Source: Balanoglossus misakiensis
Taxonomy: Eukaryota > Hemichordata
Length of the DNA: 64,000 nucleotides
Assembly: GCA_040954595.2 (NCBI GenBank)
Contig: CM082583.2
Location: forward strand, 10,788,001 to 10,852,000
Reading direction: 5' to 3'
This document shows positions 11,610 through 23,700 of this stretch, piece by piece. The first letter of the stretch is position 1; each line of letters opens with the position of its first letter. The notes under the pieces were generated by a model. It saw only the letters and a program-made list of their open reading frames with translations. It had not been told where the DNA came from and did no database searches. Both the position numbers and the translations under genes were made by a program.

Positions 11610-13328
11610 ATGGCTTCACAGAAAATTGTCATCGTGACAGGTAAGTTAAGGTCGCGTCGGTGATTAACCAGAGGTATAGTCATATTGTCATATTCCATGT
11701 ATAATTTCGAGAGGAGCTTTTATCCAATCATAAACAATATCAGGATCTGGTTCTCTTAGTGGACACGACTCTACCCCATGGCAACGATACCATGGCAATG
11801 AGGGTGAGTTAGGGTTAGGGTTAGGAGGGTTAGGGGTGGCAGTGTGAGGGTGAGTTTAACCCTAACCCTAACCCTCCTAACCCTAACCCTAACCCTAAAA
11901 ACCATTGTATCGCCCATGGGGTATAGTCGTGTCCACTAAGAGAACCAGATCCCAATATCATTCATGTATCACCATGCTTGATTTTGTGATACAGCCGTAC
12001 AAATATTTCTACCATAGAGATACTTTTGGATAGGGAGTGCAAGGAAAGTGCTGGCTTAGCACTCTCCCCGTATTTAGACTCTTGGAAAAAATGAATATAC
12101 TGAAATGCTATTTTCTGTCTGAATATTTCTCACTCTCAGCCAAATTATCTTTCCATTTACTAGGATTTGGCCCATTTGGGGATCACAAGGTCAATGCAAG
12201 CTGGGAAGCTGTGAAAGAACTGCAAAACATGGAACCCCTCCCTGGTGTTACCATGGTAACAAAAGAAATGCCTGTTGTGTATGATGAAGTGAAAGAATCT
12301 GTCCCAATGTTATGGAAAGAATATAAACCACAGGTAAATGTAGATTGGTGTCTTCAAGACTTTCATTCAGACCAAAATGTAAAAATGTTACATTTCATAA
12401 TCATGTAAAAAATTAAGATCAAGCCTGTGAGATCAGTTAACAGTGCAGATAATTTTATGAAGTTATTGTCATTAAAATCATCACTTTGACTTATTTTCAT
12501 GCTACACAGCTTGTGGTCCATGTGGGTGTCCATGGTCAGGCCAGGGAAATTATCCTGGAACAGAAGGCCCACAATACAGGCTACTACAGACAAGATGTTT
12601 GCATGAAGACACCAGAGTTGGAGGTGAGGAACTGGAGTGTTCTATAAATCGTATGTAGATCTCAAAGCACCATGTGACCGTGCTTATATCAATTACTGTT
12701 GGTGAATTTTGAGGTTTTGAGTCTGTCACTTATATTAACTTTGGCCCTCTGATATTCTTTCTTCTTTTCTTTCAGTGTTGTATAAAAGATGGCGAAGACT
12801 GCCTTCAGAATACATTAAATATTCAAACAGTCTGTGATACCATCAATAGCACAGATAACAATCTGAAATCCATCACTTCCAATGACCCAGGCAGGTAGGT
12901 CAAAATTAGCATATTCTTAACATATATGCAGCTGTAGTTTCAAACTAACTGCCTGGTTTATTACAAGTGCTGATGGCAGAGGGAATTTCCAGGCACGCGT
13001 AATACATGTACACATCATCTCACTTCAAAGGTGTGCATCTGTTATTTTGTGAATGCTTTGAAATGCTGTTCAACCTCTCAAAAGAGGTGATGGTATATAG
13101 CAGTCACTCCCTCATAGCCAACCATGCAATATTCCTTTGACCATATATTTCAGGTACCTGTGCGATTTCTCCTACTACCTCTCACTTTCTGAAAACAGAG
13201 CGGCGTGTGTGTTTGTCCACGTACCACCACTTGGAGAGCCATACTCTGCCATTGAACTGGCACAGGCACTCAGAATTGTCATACAGTGTCTGTTGAAACA
13301 AATAGAATCATCCAGTATGAAAGCATAA
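11610..13328 (+). CDS. PGPEP1: Pyroglutamyl-peptidase I
   Basis: Cytosolic cysteine peptidase (family C15) that removes N-terminal pyroglutamate. Exons 11610-11640, 12164-12333, 12510-12623, 12776-12894 and 13154-13328 (TAA) join in phase to 202 residues, close to the 209 of the human enzyme. The start ATG opens MASQKIVIVTG and runs into GFGPFGDHKVNASW, the family's N-terminal signature. The catalytic Glu is expected in the LEQKAHNTGYY segment of exon 3, the nucleophile Cys in GRYLCDF at the exon 4/5 junction, and the His in FVHVPPLGEPY of exon 5; all are present. Its 3' end converges on a P450 gene only 173 bp away. Exons 3-5 recur at 16462-17339 in a tandem duplication, so transcripts could use either set. 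Intron 1 carries a foldback MITE. Confidence 0.95.
11735..11960. mobile_element. Foldback MITE with telomere-like hexamers and an 8-bp target duplication
   Basis: Element 11743-11952 (210 bp), flanked by the perfect 8-bp direct repeat CAATATCA (11735-11742 and 11953-11960). The ends are inverted repeats beginning GGATCTGGTTCTCTTAGTGG. The arms extend about 95 bp with one or two mismatches and small indels, so the whole element can fold back. Inner parts of the arms are runs of TTAGGG on the left and CCCTAA on the right. An 8-bp duplication is typical of hAT elements (established), but the end sequence is not a standard hAT terminus, so the superfamily is uncertain. It lies in PGPEP1 intron 1. 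Confidence 0.85.
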
Positions 13329-13501
13329 ACTCACAGATGATACGTATACTTTTTATCAACTGAAAATACGAAAAGCTGTAAAATTTGTATATTTTATTGT
13401 CTATTTAATTGTAATATGATTTGTACTCAAGTTGTGCAGATGTAAATTTGATTAATGTGGGACAGGTCTCTTGACATGTCTCTTGATCACGACCACTGGC
13501 A

Positions 13502-16142
13502 CTAATCAACGCGATTAGTTATCACCACTTGATATGGTTCAGGGTACAGCGTCAACCCAAGCACACCCTCAGCGCTAGGCTTCTCACATCCTTCGGGCAC
13601 CGAGAACTTGAACTGTTGAATCAGTGACGTAAAGTACAAGAACATTTCGTGCTTTGCCAGTTGTTCACCCATGCACACTCGTCGACCTTGAAAAACGAAA
13701 GGAAACATTTAAACGTCTCAAAGCAATCCGTTACAAATAGCATCAACATTAATGTGAAAGACTTGTTTCTCCAAATGAACTTTTGTGTAAATACCCTAGG
13801 CTTTTCCATTGTTTGCTGGAATAATCCCTTGAAGTACCTGAAAATAACAATTGACTTGGATCTCTGTCAGAAAATAAAGGCCTCACCTGCTGAGAATGGA
13901 AGAATACGGTCTGCGTTCTGCACTGAATTTAGCTCGTGGTTGTAGAATCTTTCTGGTGAGAATTTGTCTGGATGCTGCCACACCTTAGGATCATTCTGGA
14001 CAGACCTAGAGAAACCCATGCATGGAAGATCTATTAGCTTCGATATGGGGAGAACAACGATAGATAACAACTCCAATGTGATCATGGGTCGAAATTAATG
14101 ATAAGCCCTGCCAGTGACAGAGTTTGGAATGTGAAGCTTCAGTGTACAATGTATTCACATCACCTTCAGCATAACTACTGCTATAATGCTCAGAGAATGA
14201 TCAGACAGGAGATATAATTGTTTTTACCATAAATTGAAGTGGACAAAAACACCCTTGGGAATGTTGTATCCTTTCAGGGTGGTGTCCACCAGTGTACGAT
14301 GTGGGATGGTGAGACGTACAGTGCTACCACGTCGTTGTATTTCCAACAGAGTTGCTTCAGTGTATGGCAGCTTGCTTCGATCTGCTAAACTCGGTCGTCT
14401 GTTGTTTCCCACAACCTGATGTTAGAACAAAATGTCGTTTGTGTATGGACGAGAGAAGGCTCTGTCAGAGCCACATACATACATACACAACCAAACACAC
14501 GCGCACTCACACACACACACACACAAGCAAATTAAACATACATGAGTTGGAAGATCTTTCAATCACCTCTTGTATTTCCCTGTAGACTTTATCCTGGACG
14601 TCAGGGTGATTCACCATAAATAAGATAGCCCATCTCATTGTAGTAGCTGATGTTTCTGTCCCTGCTGTAAACAAGTCCACAAGTATCTTTCGCAATTGGA
14701 TATCGGAAAACTCTTCCTTGTTCTGCTCTCCCTTGCTAGCCTCCACTAGATAGGCATCGATAAAGTCGCGGATGTTGTCTTCGTCAAAAGTTTCACGGTG
14801 CACTTTGATCTGCTCACCACAGAACTGTGCGACTTGTTCGGCAAAATAAGTGAAATCGCCGGAACTCTTCCAAAAGAACAGTCGGAGTGGTGGTGGAAGG
14901 GCATCTACAAAAACCATTTTGCCAACCAAAGACAGCCACTTCGCCATATTATCCAGAATGTGCAGAAAATAGGCGTCGTTGTATTGAAATCTCTTACCAA
15001 AGGCTATGGAGCATATTACATTTGAAATGCTTCGGTTGAGTAGGTTACCAAGGTCCATAGGTTTGTTTTCACATTCCTGTAAAACAATGAGTGAAATTCT
15101 AACCTATAAAGACCAATGGATAATGAAATATTTCGTCAACGAGGATCGGATTGGCAGGCTGTATTTCGATTATTGTGAGCACATTAATTTGTGCAACATT
15201 CATGACAAGGTACAAAAAGGGGGTCCTCTCGCTTATGTGTCAAGGGTAGTCTCATAGAAGTTCATGGAGCATAAGAAAATATTTGAAACATCCTAAACTC
15301 GACTGTATGGAATTTGAACTGCTTTCGCTTAACACGAATTGTCTAATCACCTGGAATGAATCAATCAATGCTTCAACTTCTTCCATAATTTTACTTTCCA
15401 TGCTCATCTTCCCAAATCCAAATCCTCTGAGAGTGGTGTGGGCGAACTTCCGGCGACGTTGCCATTCTTCAGTGTAATGGCCATCGACGATGCCTGAAAA
15501 AACACGTCGAACCAATTTGAGTGATTCATGTCAACTACATTGTCACTTTACCAAGGCAAGTGTCATCTCCATTTGTAAAGGTTTTTATAAATTGAACAGT
15601 GAACTAGTTTTCTGAAAATAAAAATGGCCAATCTTAATGTTTGCTATAATTCCCAGCACAGTCACTTTGCCAGCCCACAGTCCCTCAAGTGGCCAGACTA
15701 ATACCTCAGACTAGAATCCTGACTTGTAGTCTTTTGTGAAGATCTCGAGTCTGTATGCTAGACTAGACTTACCTAAATTGTGCGGATTAGTCAGGCCTAA
15801 AACCCATGATTTAGGTCGGTCGGCAAAGTCGTCATCCCTTTTCACTAGCGCCTCTATGATCGCTTCAAATCCATTGACGATTACTACTGGTTTTCCATTG
15901 AGCTTCAAGCTGTACACATCACCATACTTCCTTGACATGTTGAGCCAGTCCTTGTGTGGCGTTGTAGGTGAAACCAAGAGACCGCTTCCGATGATCGGCA
16001 GTCCCCACGGCCCCGGCGGGAAATTCTTGCATGGTTTTTGGTAGTGTCTGATGATGGTCCACACTACAAGTGCTACAAACAGCAATTCTAGTACAGACAA
16101 TGGATCTGTGGGTATCATGGCGTCCAGATGTGTATAGAACAT
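13502..16142 (-). CDS. CYP2-clan cytochrome P450, copy A
   Basis: Microsomal haem monooxygenase, substrate unknown. Exons in coding order: 15773-16142, 15351-15493, 14567-15076, 14228-14415, 13887-14005, 13502-13686. They join in phase to 504 residues, the usual P450 length. Visible landmarks: an N-terminal membrane anchor (about residues 12-32), the proline hinge FPPGPWGLPIIGS, the I-helix oxygen-binding AGTET, the K-helix ExxR (EIQR), FSPERF, and the haem loop FSAGRRVCMG with its axial Cys split over exons 5 and 6. The C-helix region (TTLRGFGFGKMSME) and haem loop are CYP2-like, with CYP2U1 among the closest human relatives I can recall; a CYP1/CYP17 relationship is less likely. It converges with PGPEP1. 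A TATA-like motif lies about 130 bp upstream of the ATG. A second ATG at codon 9 is a possible alternative start. Confidence 0.93.
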
Positions 16143-16269
16143 GGAACATTATCTGGGTCAATGTTCGGTCTGTGTACTAGGGTTAGGTCAATATGTGTAA
16201 CACCCAAACGTGCAGGGTCACCATTGTGACAGTAAGTACAAAAGGTAGTCAGTGGAATCGCATATTGGG

Positions 16270-16276
16270 TATATAT
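16270..16276 (-). promoter_or_regulatory. Possible TATA element of P450 copy A
   Basis: TATATA-type motif on the minus strand about 130 bp before the ATG at 16142. The same motif is kept in copy B at 20157-20163 within an otherwise conserved block. Position and conservation are suggestive only. Confidence 0.3.
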
Positions 16277-16461
16277 GGTTAATGTTTATTGAAAGATAGT
16301 GGCGCATGAAGACCATAACTGCCTGTTCATGTAAAAATGTTACATTTCATAATCATGTAAAAAATTAAGATCAAGCCTGTGAGATCAGTTAGCATTGCAG
16401 ATAATTTTATGAAGTTATTGTCATTAAAATCACCACCACGGCTTATTTTCATGCTACACAG

Positions 16462-17339
16462 CTTGTGGTTCATGTGGGTGTCCATGGTCAGGCCAGAGAA
16501 ATTATCCTGGAACAGAAGGCCCACAATACAGGCTACTACAGACAAGATATTTGCATGAAGACACCAGAGTTGGAGGTGAGGAACTGGAGTGTTCTATAAA
16601 TTGTATGTAGATCTCAAAGCACCCTGTGACCGTGCTTATATCAATTACTGGTGGTGAATTTTGAGGTTTTGAGTCTGTCACTTATATCAACTTTGGCCCT
16701 CTAATATTCTTTCTTATTTTCTTTCAGTGTTGTATAAAAGATGGCGAAGACTGCCTTCAGAATACATTAAATATTCAAGCAGTCTGTGATACCATCAATG
16801 GCACAGATAACAATCTGAAATCCATCACTTCCAATGACCCAGGCAGGTAGGTCAAAATTAGCATATTCTTAACATATATGCAGCAGTAGTTTCAAACTAA
16901 CTGCCTGGTTTATTACGAGTGCTGATGGCAGAGGGAATTTCCAGGCACGCGTAATACATGTACACATCATCTCACTTCAAAGGTGTGCATCTGTTATTTT
17001 GTGAATGCTTTGAAATGCTGTTCAACCTCTCAAAAGAGGTGATGGTATAGCAGTCACAAGAGGCAAGGCTATAACGTACTAATACTCCCTCATAGCCAAT
17101 CAAGCAATATTCCTTTGACCTTTGACATTCAGCAAACCTTTGTGACCTTTGACATATATTTCAGGTACCTGTGCGATTTCTCCTACTACCTCTCACTTTC
17201 TGAAAACAGAGCGGCATGTGTGTTTGTCCACGTACCACCACTTGGAGAGCCATACTCTGCCATTGAACTGGCCCAGGCACTCAGAATTGTCATACAGTGT
17301 CTGTTGAAACAAATAGAATCATCCAGTATGAAAGCATAA
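16462..17339 (+). pseudogene. Duplicated PGPEP1 exons 3-5, lacking exons 1-2 (fragment or alternative 3' exons)
   Basis: Three exons, 16462-16575, 16728-16846 and 17165-17339 (TAA), match PGPEP1 exons 3-5. All frames are open and all acceptors and donors intact. By my count they differ from the parent by three amino-acid changes (Val to Ile in exon 3; Thr to Ala and Ser to Gly in exon 4) and about four silent changes. No copy of exons 1-2 or of a start exists before them, because the duplication breakpoint lies in intron 2. Alone the fragment lacks the N-terminal third of the enzyme. However, exon 2 of the parent ends in phase 0 and could splice across the P450 gene to 16462, so these may be alternative terminal exons and not a dead remnant. 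Confidence 0.85.
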
Positions 17340-17496
17340 ACTCACAGATGATACACATACTTTTTATCAACTAGAACAGAAGCTGTAAAATTTGTATATT
17401 TTATTGTCTATTTAATTGTAAAATGATTTGTACTCAAGTTGTGCAGATGTAAATTTGATTAATGTGGGACAGGTCTCTTGATCACGACCACTGGCA

Positions 17497-20012
17497 CTAA
17501 TCAACGCGATTAGTTATCACCACTTGATACGGTTTAGGGTACAGCGCCAACCCGAGCACGCCCTCAGCGCTAGGCTTCTCACATCCTTGGGGAACCGAGA
17601 ACTTGAACTGTTGAATCAGTGACGTAAAGTACAAGAACATTTCGTGCTTTGCCAGTTGTTCACCCATGCACACTCGTCGACCTTGAAAACAAAAGGAAAC
17701 ATTTAAACGTCTAAAAACAATCTGTTACAAATAGATATTTTAACATCAACATTGGTGTGAAAGACTTTTGTTTCTCCAAATGAACTTTGTGTAAGTTATT
17801 TATTTGCAGGTTGGTGTTTTCTGTTTGTCTAGCTTCCATTTTAATTCCATGTTAGGCCACTGCATTCGGTCTGAAGTAAATACCCTAGGCGTTTCCTGTG
17901 AAGTACCTGAAAATAACAATTGACTTGGATCTCTGTCAGAAAATAAAGGCCTCACCTGCTGAGAATGGAAGAATCCGGTCTGCGTTCTGCACTGAATTTA
18001 GCTCGTGGTTGTAGAATCTTTCTGGTGAGAATTTGTCTGGATGCTGCCACACCTTAGGATCATTCTGGACAGACCTATAGAGACCCATGCATGGAAGATC
18101 TATTAGCTTTGATAAGGGCAGAACAACGATAACAACTCTAGTGTAATCATGGGTTGAATTGATATGCCCTGCCAATTGGAATGTGAAGCTTCAGTATAAC
18201 AATGTATTTGCATCACCTTCAACATAACTACAGCTATAATGCTCAGAGAATGATCAGACAGGAGATACAATTGTTTTTACCATAAATTGAAATGAACTAA
18301 AACACCCTTGGGAATGTTGTATCCTTTCAGAGTAGTGTCCACCAGTGTACGATGTGGAATGGTGAGACGTGCAGTGCTGCCACGGCGTTGTATTTCCAAC
18401 AGAGTTGCTTCAGTGTATGGCAGCTTGCTTCGATCTGCTAAACTCGGTCGTCTATTGTTTCCCACAACCTGATATTAGAACAAAATGTCATTTGTGTATG
18501 GACGAGGGAAGGCTCTGTCAGAGCCACATACATGTACATACATACACAACCAAACACACGTGCGCTCACACACACACACAAGCAAATTAAACATACATGA
18601 GTTGGAAGATCTTTCAATCACCTCTTGTATTTCCCTGTAGACTTTATCCTGGACGTCAGGGTGATTCACCATAAATAAGATTGCCCATCTCATTGTAGTA
18701 GTTGTTGTTTCTGTCCCTGCTGAAAACAAGTCCACAAGTATCTGCCGCAATTGGATATCTGAAAACTCTTCCTTGTTCTGCTCTCCCTTGCCAGCCTCCA
18801 CTAGATAGGCATCGATAAAGTCGCGGATGTTGTCTTCGTCAAAAGTTTCACGGTGCACTCTGATCTGCTCACCACAGAACTGTGCGACTTGTTTGGCAAA
18901 ATAAGTGCAATCGCCGGAACTCTTCCAAAAGAACAGTCGGAGTGGTGGTGGAAGGGCATCTACGGAAACCATTTTGCCGATCAAAGACAGCCACTTCACC
19001 ATATTATCCAGAATGAGCAGAAAATTGGCGTCGTTGTATTGAAATCTCTTACCGAAGGCTATGGAGCATATTACATTCGAAATGCTTCGGGTGAGTAGGT
19101 TACCAAGGTCCAGTGGTTTGTTTTCACATTCCTGTAAAAGAATGGGTGAAATTCTAACCTATAAAGACCAATTGATAAACGAAATATTTTGTCTTCGAGG
19201 ATGGGGTGGCTGTATTTCGATTATTGTGAGCACATTAATTGGTGCAACAGTTTTGACGAGGTACAAAAAGTGCATCTTCTCGATTATGTGTCAAAGGTAA
19301 AAGTTCATGGATTATATAAAGAAAATAAGTAAAACATCTGCACTTTTCGCTTGACATGAATTATCTCATCACCTGGAATGAATCAATCAATGCTTCAACT
19401 TCTTCCATAATTTTACTTTCCATGCTCATCTTCCCAAATCCAAATCCTCTGAGAGTGGTGTGGGCGAACTTCCGCCGACGTTGCCATTCTTCAGTATAAT
19501 GGCCATCGACGATGCCTGCAAAAACACATTGAACCAATTTGAGTGACTCATGTCAATTGTGGCCGGACTAATACCTCAGACTAGAATCCAGACTCAAGGT
19601 CTTTCGCTAAGCTCTCGAGTCTGGACGCTAGACTAGACTTACCTAAATTGTGCGGATTAAACAGGCCTAAAATCCATGATTTAGGTCGGTCGGCAAAGTC
19701 GTTACCCCTTTTCACTAGCGCCTCTTTGGTTGCTTCCAATCCATTGACGATTACTACTGGTTTTCCATTGAGCTTCAAGCTGAATACATCACCATACTTC
19801 CTTGACATGTTGAGCCAGTCCTTGTGTGGCGTTGTAGGCGAAACCAAGAGACCGCTTCCGATGATCGGCAGTCCCCACGGCCCCGGTGGGAAATTCTTGC
19901 ATGGCTTTTGGTAGTGTCTGATAATGGTCCACACTACAAGTGCTACAAACAGAAATTCTAGTACAGACAGGGGATCTGTGGGTATCATGGCGTCCAGATG
20001 TGTATAGAACAT
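17497..20012 (-). CDS. CYP2-clan cytochrome P450, copy B
   Basis: Tandem paralog of the P450 at 13502-16142. Exons in coding order: 19643-20012, 19373-19515, 18622-19131, 18281-18468, 17956-18074, 17497-17681. Exon sizes are identical to copy A (370, 143, 510, 188, 119 and 185 nt), giving 504 residues. The hinge (NFPPGPWGLPIIGS), I-helix (AGTET), ExxR, FSPERF and haem-binding FSAGRRVCMG are all intact, so it should be an active monooxygenase. Roughly 28 residues differ from copy A. They cluster in exons 1 and 3 (residues about 75-120 and the F-G/I-helix region), while exon 2 is identical in protein sequence. Different substrate use is therefore possible (inference). Confidence 0.93.
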
Positions 20013-20156
20013 GGAACATTATCTGGGTCAATGTTCACCCTGTGTACTAGGGTTAGGTCAATATGTGTAACACCCGAACGTACATGGTTACCATGGTGAC
20101 AGTAATAAAAAGTATATCAATGGTACAAAAGGTAGTCAGTGGAATCGCATATTGGG

Positions 20157-20163
20157 TATATAT
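20157..20163 (-). promoter_or_regulatory. Possible TATA element of P450 copy B
   Basis: TATATA-type motif about 145 bp before the ATG at 20012, in the same conserved upstream block as copy A. The extra distance comes from a small insertion between motif and start. Weak evidence. Confidence 0.3.
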
Positions 20164-20199
20164 GGTTAATGTTTATTGAAAGATAGTGGCGCATGAAGA

Positions 20200-20702
20200 A
20201 ATTCGTACCGAGTGACATTCCTGTGGGAACCAAACTTTTGAAATGTTTTCAAAGGACGTGGTGGATGAAACACAGAGTGCCAGATTTTAATACAACTCGT
20301 TGACATACTAAAAGTAAAATTCGCATGGCGTACGTCCATTTGAAGCAGCTCGTAAGGTTGTCTGTGATTGGTCTAGGCCTATTTCATTTGTCATCTAATA
20401 TGCAAATTAATGCACCAGGTGTAAAAAAATATAACCCGTGGGTTTAAATCTTCGCGAAAGTCCAGGTATGGAGCTGGAGGTCGTTCGCCAGAAATGACAG
20501 CGCATTCTGACAACATAAAAACGACCTTATCGTTCAAGTGTCATCATATGACCGGTCACCTGACGAAAGGTATGGGGGAATCTTTCAGACTTTGAGTTGG
20601 TCATCGAACTATGTAGGCCTAACCGCGAGCGAACATACGAGTCGTAGTCCAGTCGTTCATATTTGTCTAAACGTATCGTCTGCTGCAACCGTGTGTAAAA
20701 CG
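20200..20702. other. Intergenic, probable promoter of the C45-type hydrolase gene
   Basis: Unique sequence between the end of the tandem duplication and the ATG at 20703. It is richer in CG dinucleotides from about 20440 onward, consistent with a promoter and 5' UTR. An open frame precedes and is in frame with the ATG (from 20538), but its upstream Met codons do not precede a signal peptide directly, so I prefer 20703. Confidence 0.35.
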
Positions 20703-23700
20703 ATGGACAGTTGGTTGTTCAGGGCGTTTGTGGTTATTGTCACGGTGTCTCTGACCATCGCTGCGGTGAGTAACATTTACTTCGAGTTCGTTCTACCAAA
20801 ACATAAACGGAGTGATGTTATTCAGTGGAGTTTTTCAATATCACTCGTTTGTTTTGTCAGGCTGATACCGTGACGATCCGCAGTTCAAAGTCTATGCATT
20901 ATTTTGCCAACCTACATATTGATAATCTTCTCCGGAATATAATCACAAAGGAGCGACGTATAAGAAGGTTCTTTTGACAAGAGATAGCTGAGTAAAAGCT
21001 GACCACATTTTTTTCGCTCACAGCCCGATCCTCACGCCAAGCCTAATTTGAATCCAATCCAGACCGACCCACCTGTGTTTGTGAGACAAATTAAGAATGC
21101 AAAGTTATACACAGTTGGTAAAGGAGATGACATTGTGAATGTCTTGCACCTGTGGGGTAAGAACTTTAAGTTTAATGTCCGTCTCGTATACTCCATAAAA
21201 ATATAAAACTCTGATGAGAGACCAGTTTTTCGGTTGTTCCACAAAAATGAAAACTTTCGGTTTTGTTCAACTTCAAACCCTGCTGCCGTGTTTCGAATGT
21301 AATCCGTGTTTTGTGTTCTGACAGGGAATCCCTATGAGAGAGGATTTGCGCACGGATCAATCATGAAAAGTGAAGCTACTGCAATGCTGAACTCTGTATG
21401 GGGTTACTTTGAAAAAGAAATCGTAAGTCTTAAGCTTTGTAACGAAAAACCTAGAAAAACATCACAGTTGTGTTTTTTGCAACCTGGTTCCAGTCATTGA
21501 ATAAGATTAATGACGTTTGTTACAGCTTATTCTGAGGAGCCTGAGTGAACATTGTCTCCAACTATTTTCGGGAAAACTCACTTGTAAAGCGTTAACTACT
21601 CCTTTCAGTTTCATGCGAACGATCACATATGAGCCCAACTGGAATACGATTTCATTTTTTTCTTGCATATTACGATCAGATCGATGCAGTAAACAGCACA
21701 GTACCAGGCTTCTTCAAGGAGTGGTTCCTGAAAGATGTTGCTAACTTTGGGTAATCAAAAACAATTAATCTGTGTTGGTATATGTGCATGGTTGTTTGTT
21801 TGTGTGTATGATGTACGGTATGTATGTGGGTGGGTGGGTGGGTGGGTGGGTGGGTACGTGGACGGACGGGCGGATGGATGGATGGATTGAAGTCGTAAAA
21901 CTCAAACTAATCTTCCTACTTCCAGCTTGGACGTTGCATTGGAGTTGGAGAAGGTTGCAACCAAACCATATACGCGTAAGTGTTAGTTTGCAAGTTTGCT
22001 TGTTTTTTTTTCATTGCTGTAACAAATGATCGGCGTCATTCAGATCAACATTTCGTTTTGGTTTGATCTTTTAAGAGAAGTTTCCTTTGTCGTTTTGCTA
22101 GCACAATATTTCTATGACGAAATCCAGGGATTAGCTGATGGGGCTGGAGTGGACGTAAAGGTGGGTGAATAGCGACAAAAAAATTCTACCAATGATCTTT
22201 AAATGACTAGAATCGTGATCACTTGTTTATCGATACGTGTGTAAGATCGTACGTAGAGATGGAATTCCAGAACCGATTATTTAGGCTACTACCGTGTATT
22301 TCTTTCTCTCGTAAAAGTAATTTTCTTGACACTCGACCTTGGTTACGTTATGTAGTCTCACGTCTCCAACTTCTCTCCCTGTTTTTCCCCCAGACAATTG
22401 AAAGGATCCACCTGATTGGAGAATTGACGTGAGTGTTCGATTAACAACCCCAAGACACACTTTTATGATCTGGTTTGATCTAACGATAGGACCCAATGAT
22501 TTAAACCATGATAAAAAATAATGATATTGAAGAAAATGTTTGGTTATTTCAGAAAGGGCAGCTGTTCAATGTATGGAGCGTGGGGTAAAGCTGTACCAAT
22601 CGCCAACTCTGTCATGCAACTACGTGCATTAGATTGGGCCTCTGATGGTAGGTCTCACTCCGATACGGTTTTCCTTCCAAGTATTTGGAAAATCGCAGTA
22701 CACGTCGTCTGCAAGTACTCGAGTTTTCATTAGCAATCCTCATCATTCACAAAAAGAAACATCACGAGATTTACGATTTTTGTATTTTCTGTGACAGGAC
22801 CTTTCCAGAACTATCCTCAACTGACGGTGTACCATATCGATGAGACGAACGCTGCCAACGGTCACTCTTTTGTTAATATTGGTTGGAGTGGTTGGGTGGG
22901 CTCCATCACAGGTATGTTAAAAAGAAAAGTCGTTTTGTCTTAATTTAACAATTTGTCGAGGGGTTCTTCAATTGTTGTTCCTTTTCATACTGCAGTGTTG
23001 AAATAACTGATCATAAAATCAATTTCTACCCCATTCCCGTTGTATCCCAGGAATGTCTTCGACTCAGATGGCCATCAGTGAAATCGGCGTTGCGTACCGG
23101 GATGATACGTTCGGAAAAGAGTCCAGATTTGGATTCCCGTTTACCGTGAGTGGCAACAATCGTCTCCATGCCAACAACAACCATCAAACATCCACTTCCA
23201 TCTTCATTATCCGTGCACCACCACTACCACCACCAGAACCAGAACCACCATCTGGTTCCAAGGGCCATTCAGTCCCCTATATTAGTATTTCTAGACCTAA
23301 AATTCGTCACTTGCAGCAGAATATTTTTAAGACCCAGTGTTAACGTATGACTAATATTATAACAGCCATTTGTACTCTTCTATCACAGTTCCTGCTCAGA
23401 GACATTTTACAGTTCGACAATACCTTGGATGATGCTATCAATCGCATAGCTAATGCCCACAGGACATGTGATCTCATCCTTGGCGTAGGCGATGGAAAGG
23501 TAGAGATAACATCAATAACTGTCGATTTTCGTTGCACTCTCACTAAAATTTACAAATTTATTTTGAGATTATCATTGCTTCAAACGAAAGCTTATTTATA
23601 ATAACACAAGTAAATGAGTATTGATAACCAAGTTGTTGAGTGTTTGTAAACAATATTGACGTCTCTCTGTCTCTCTCTGTCTCACTTTCTCTCCATCTCT

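Larger units (their letters stand above)
12377..20199. repeat. Tandem segmental duplication of about 3.9 kb
   Basis: Copy 1 is 12377-16312 and copy 2 is 16329-20199, separated by 16 bp of unmatched sequence (16313-16328). Each holds PGPEP1 exons 3-5 (+) and a complete six-exon P450 (-). The offset is 3952 bp through the peptidase exons and falls to about 3870-3890 through the P450 because of indels, mainly in P450 introns. Both copies end at the same GCGCATGAAGA. Exons are nearly identical and introns clearly more diverged with small indels, so this is a fixed duplication and not an exact assembly repeat. Confidence 0.95.

Noticed and set aside
11808-11900. Interstitial telomere or chromosome-fusion scar
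   Set aside because: The hexamers are inside an element with inverted ends and a perfect 8-bp target duplication, so a transposon explains them.
13502-16142. CYP17 or CYP1 steroid/xenobiotic enzyme assignment
   Set aside because: The N-terminal hinge is shared, but the C-helix (TTLRGFGFGK) and C-terminal haem loop (RRVCMGEQLAK) are CYP2-type. I leave the subfamily unnamed.
12377-20199. The 3.9-kb repeat as a mis-assembled heterozygous haplotype
   Set aside because: Copy 2 lacks peptidase exons 1-2, the junction has its own 16-bp sequence, exon-specific replacements accumulate, and introns carry several indels. A genuine tandem duplication explains this better, though long reads would settle it.
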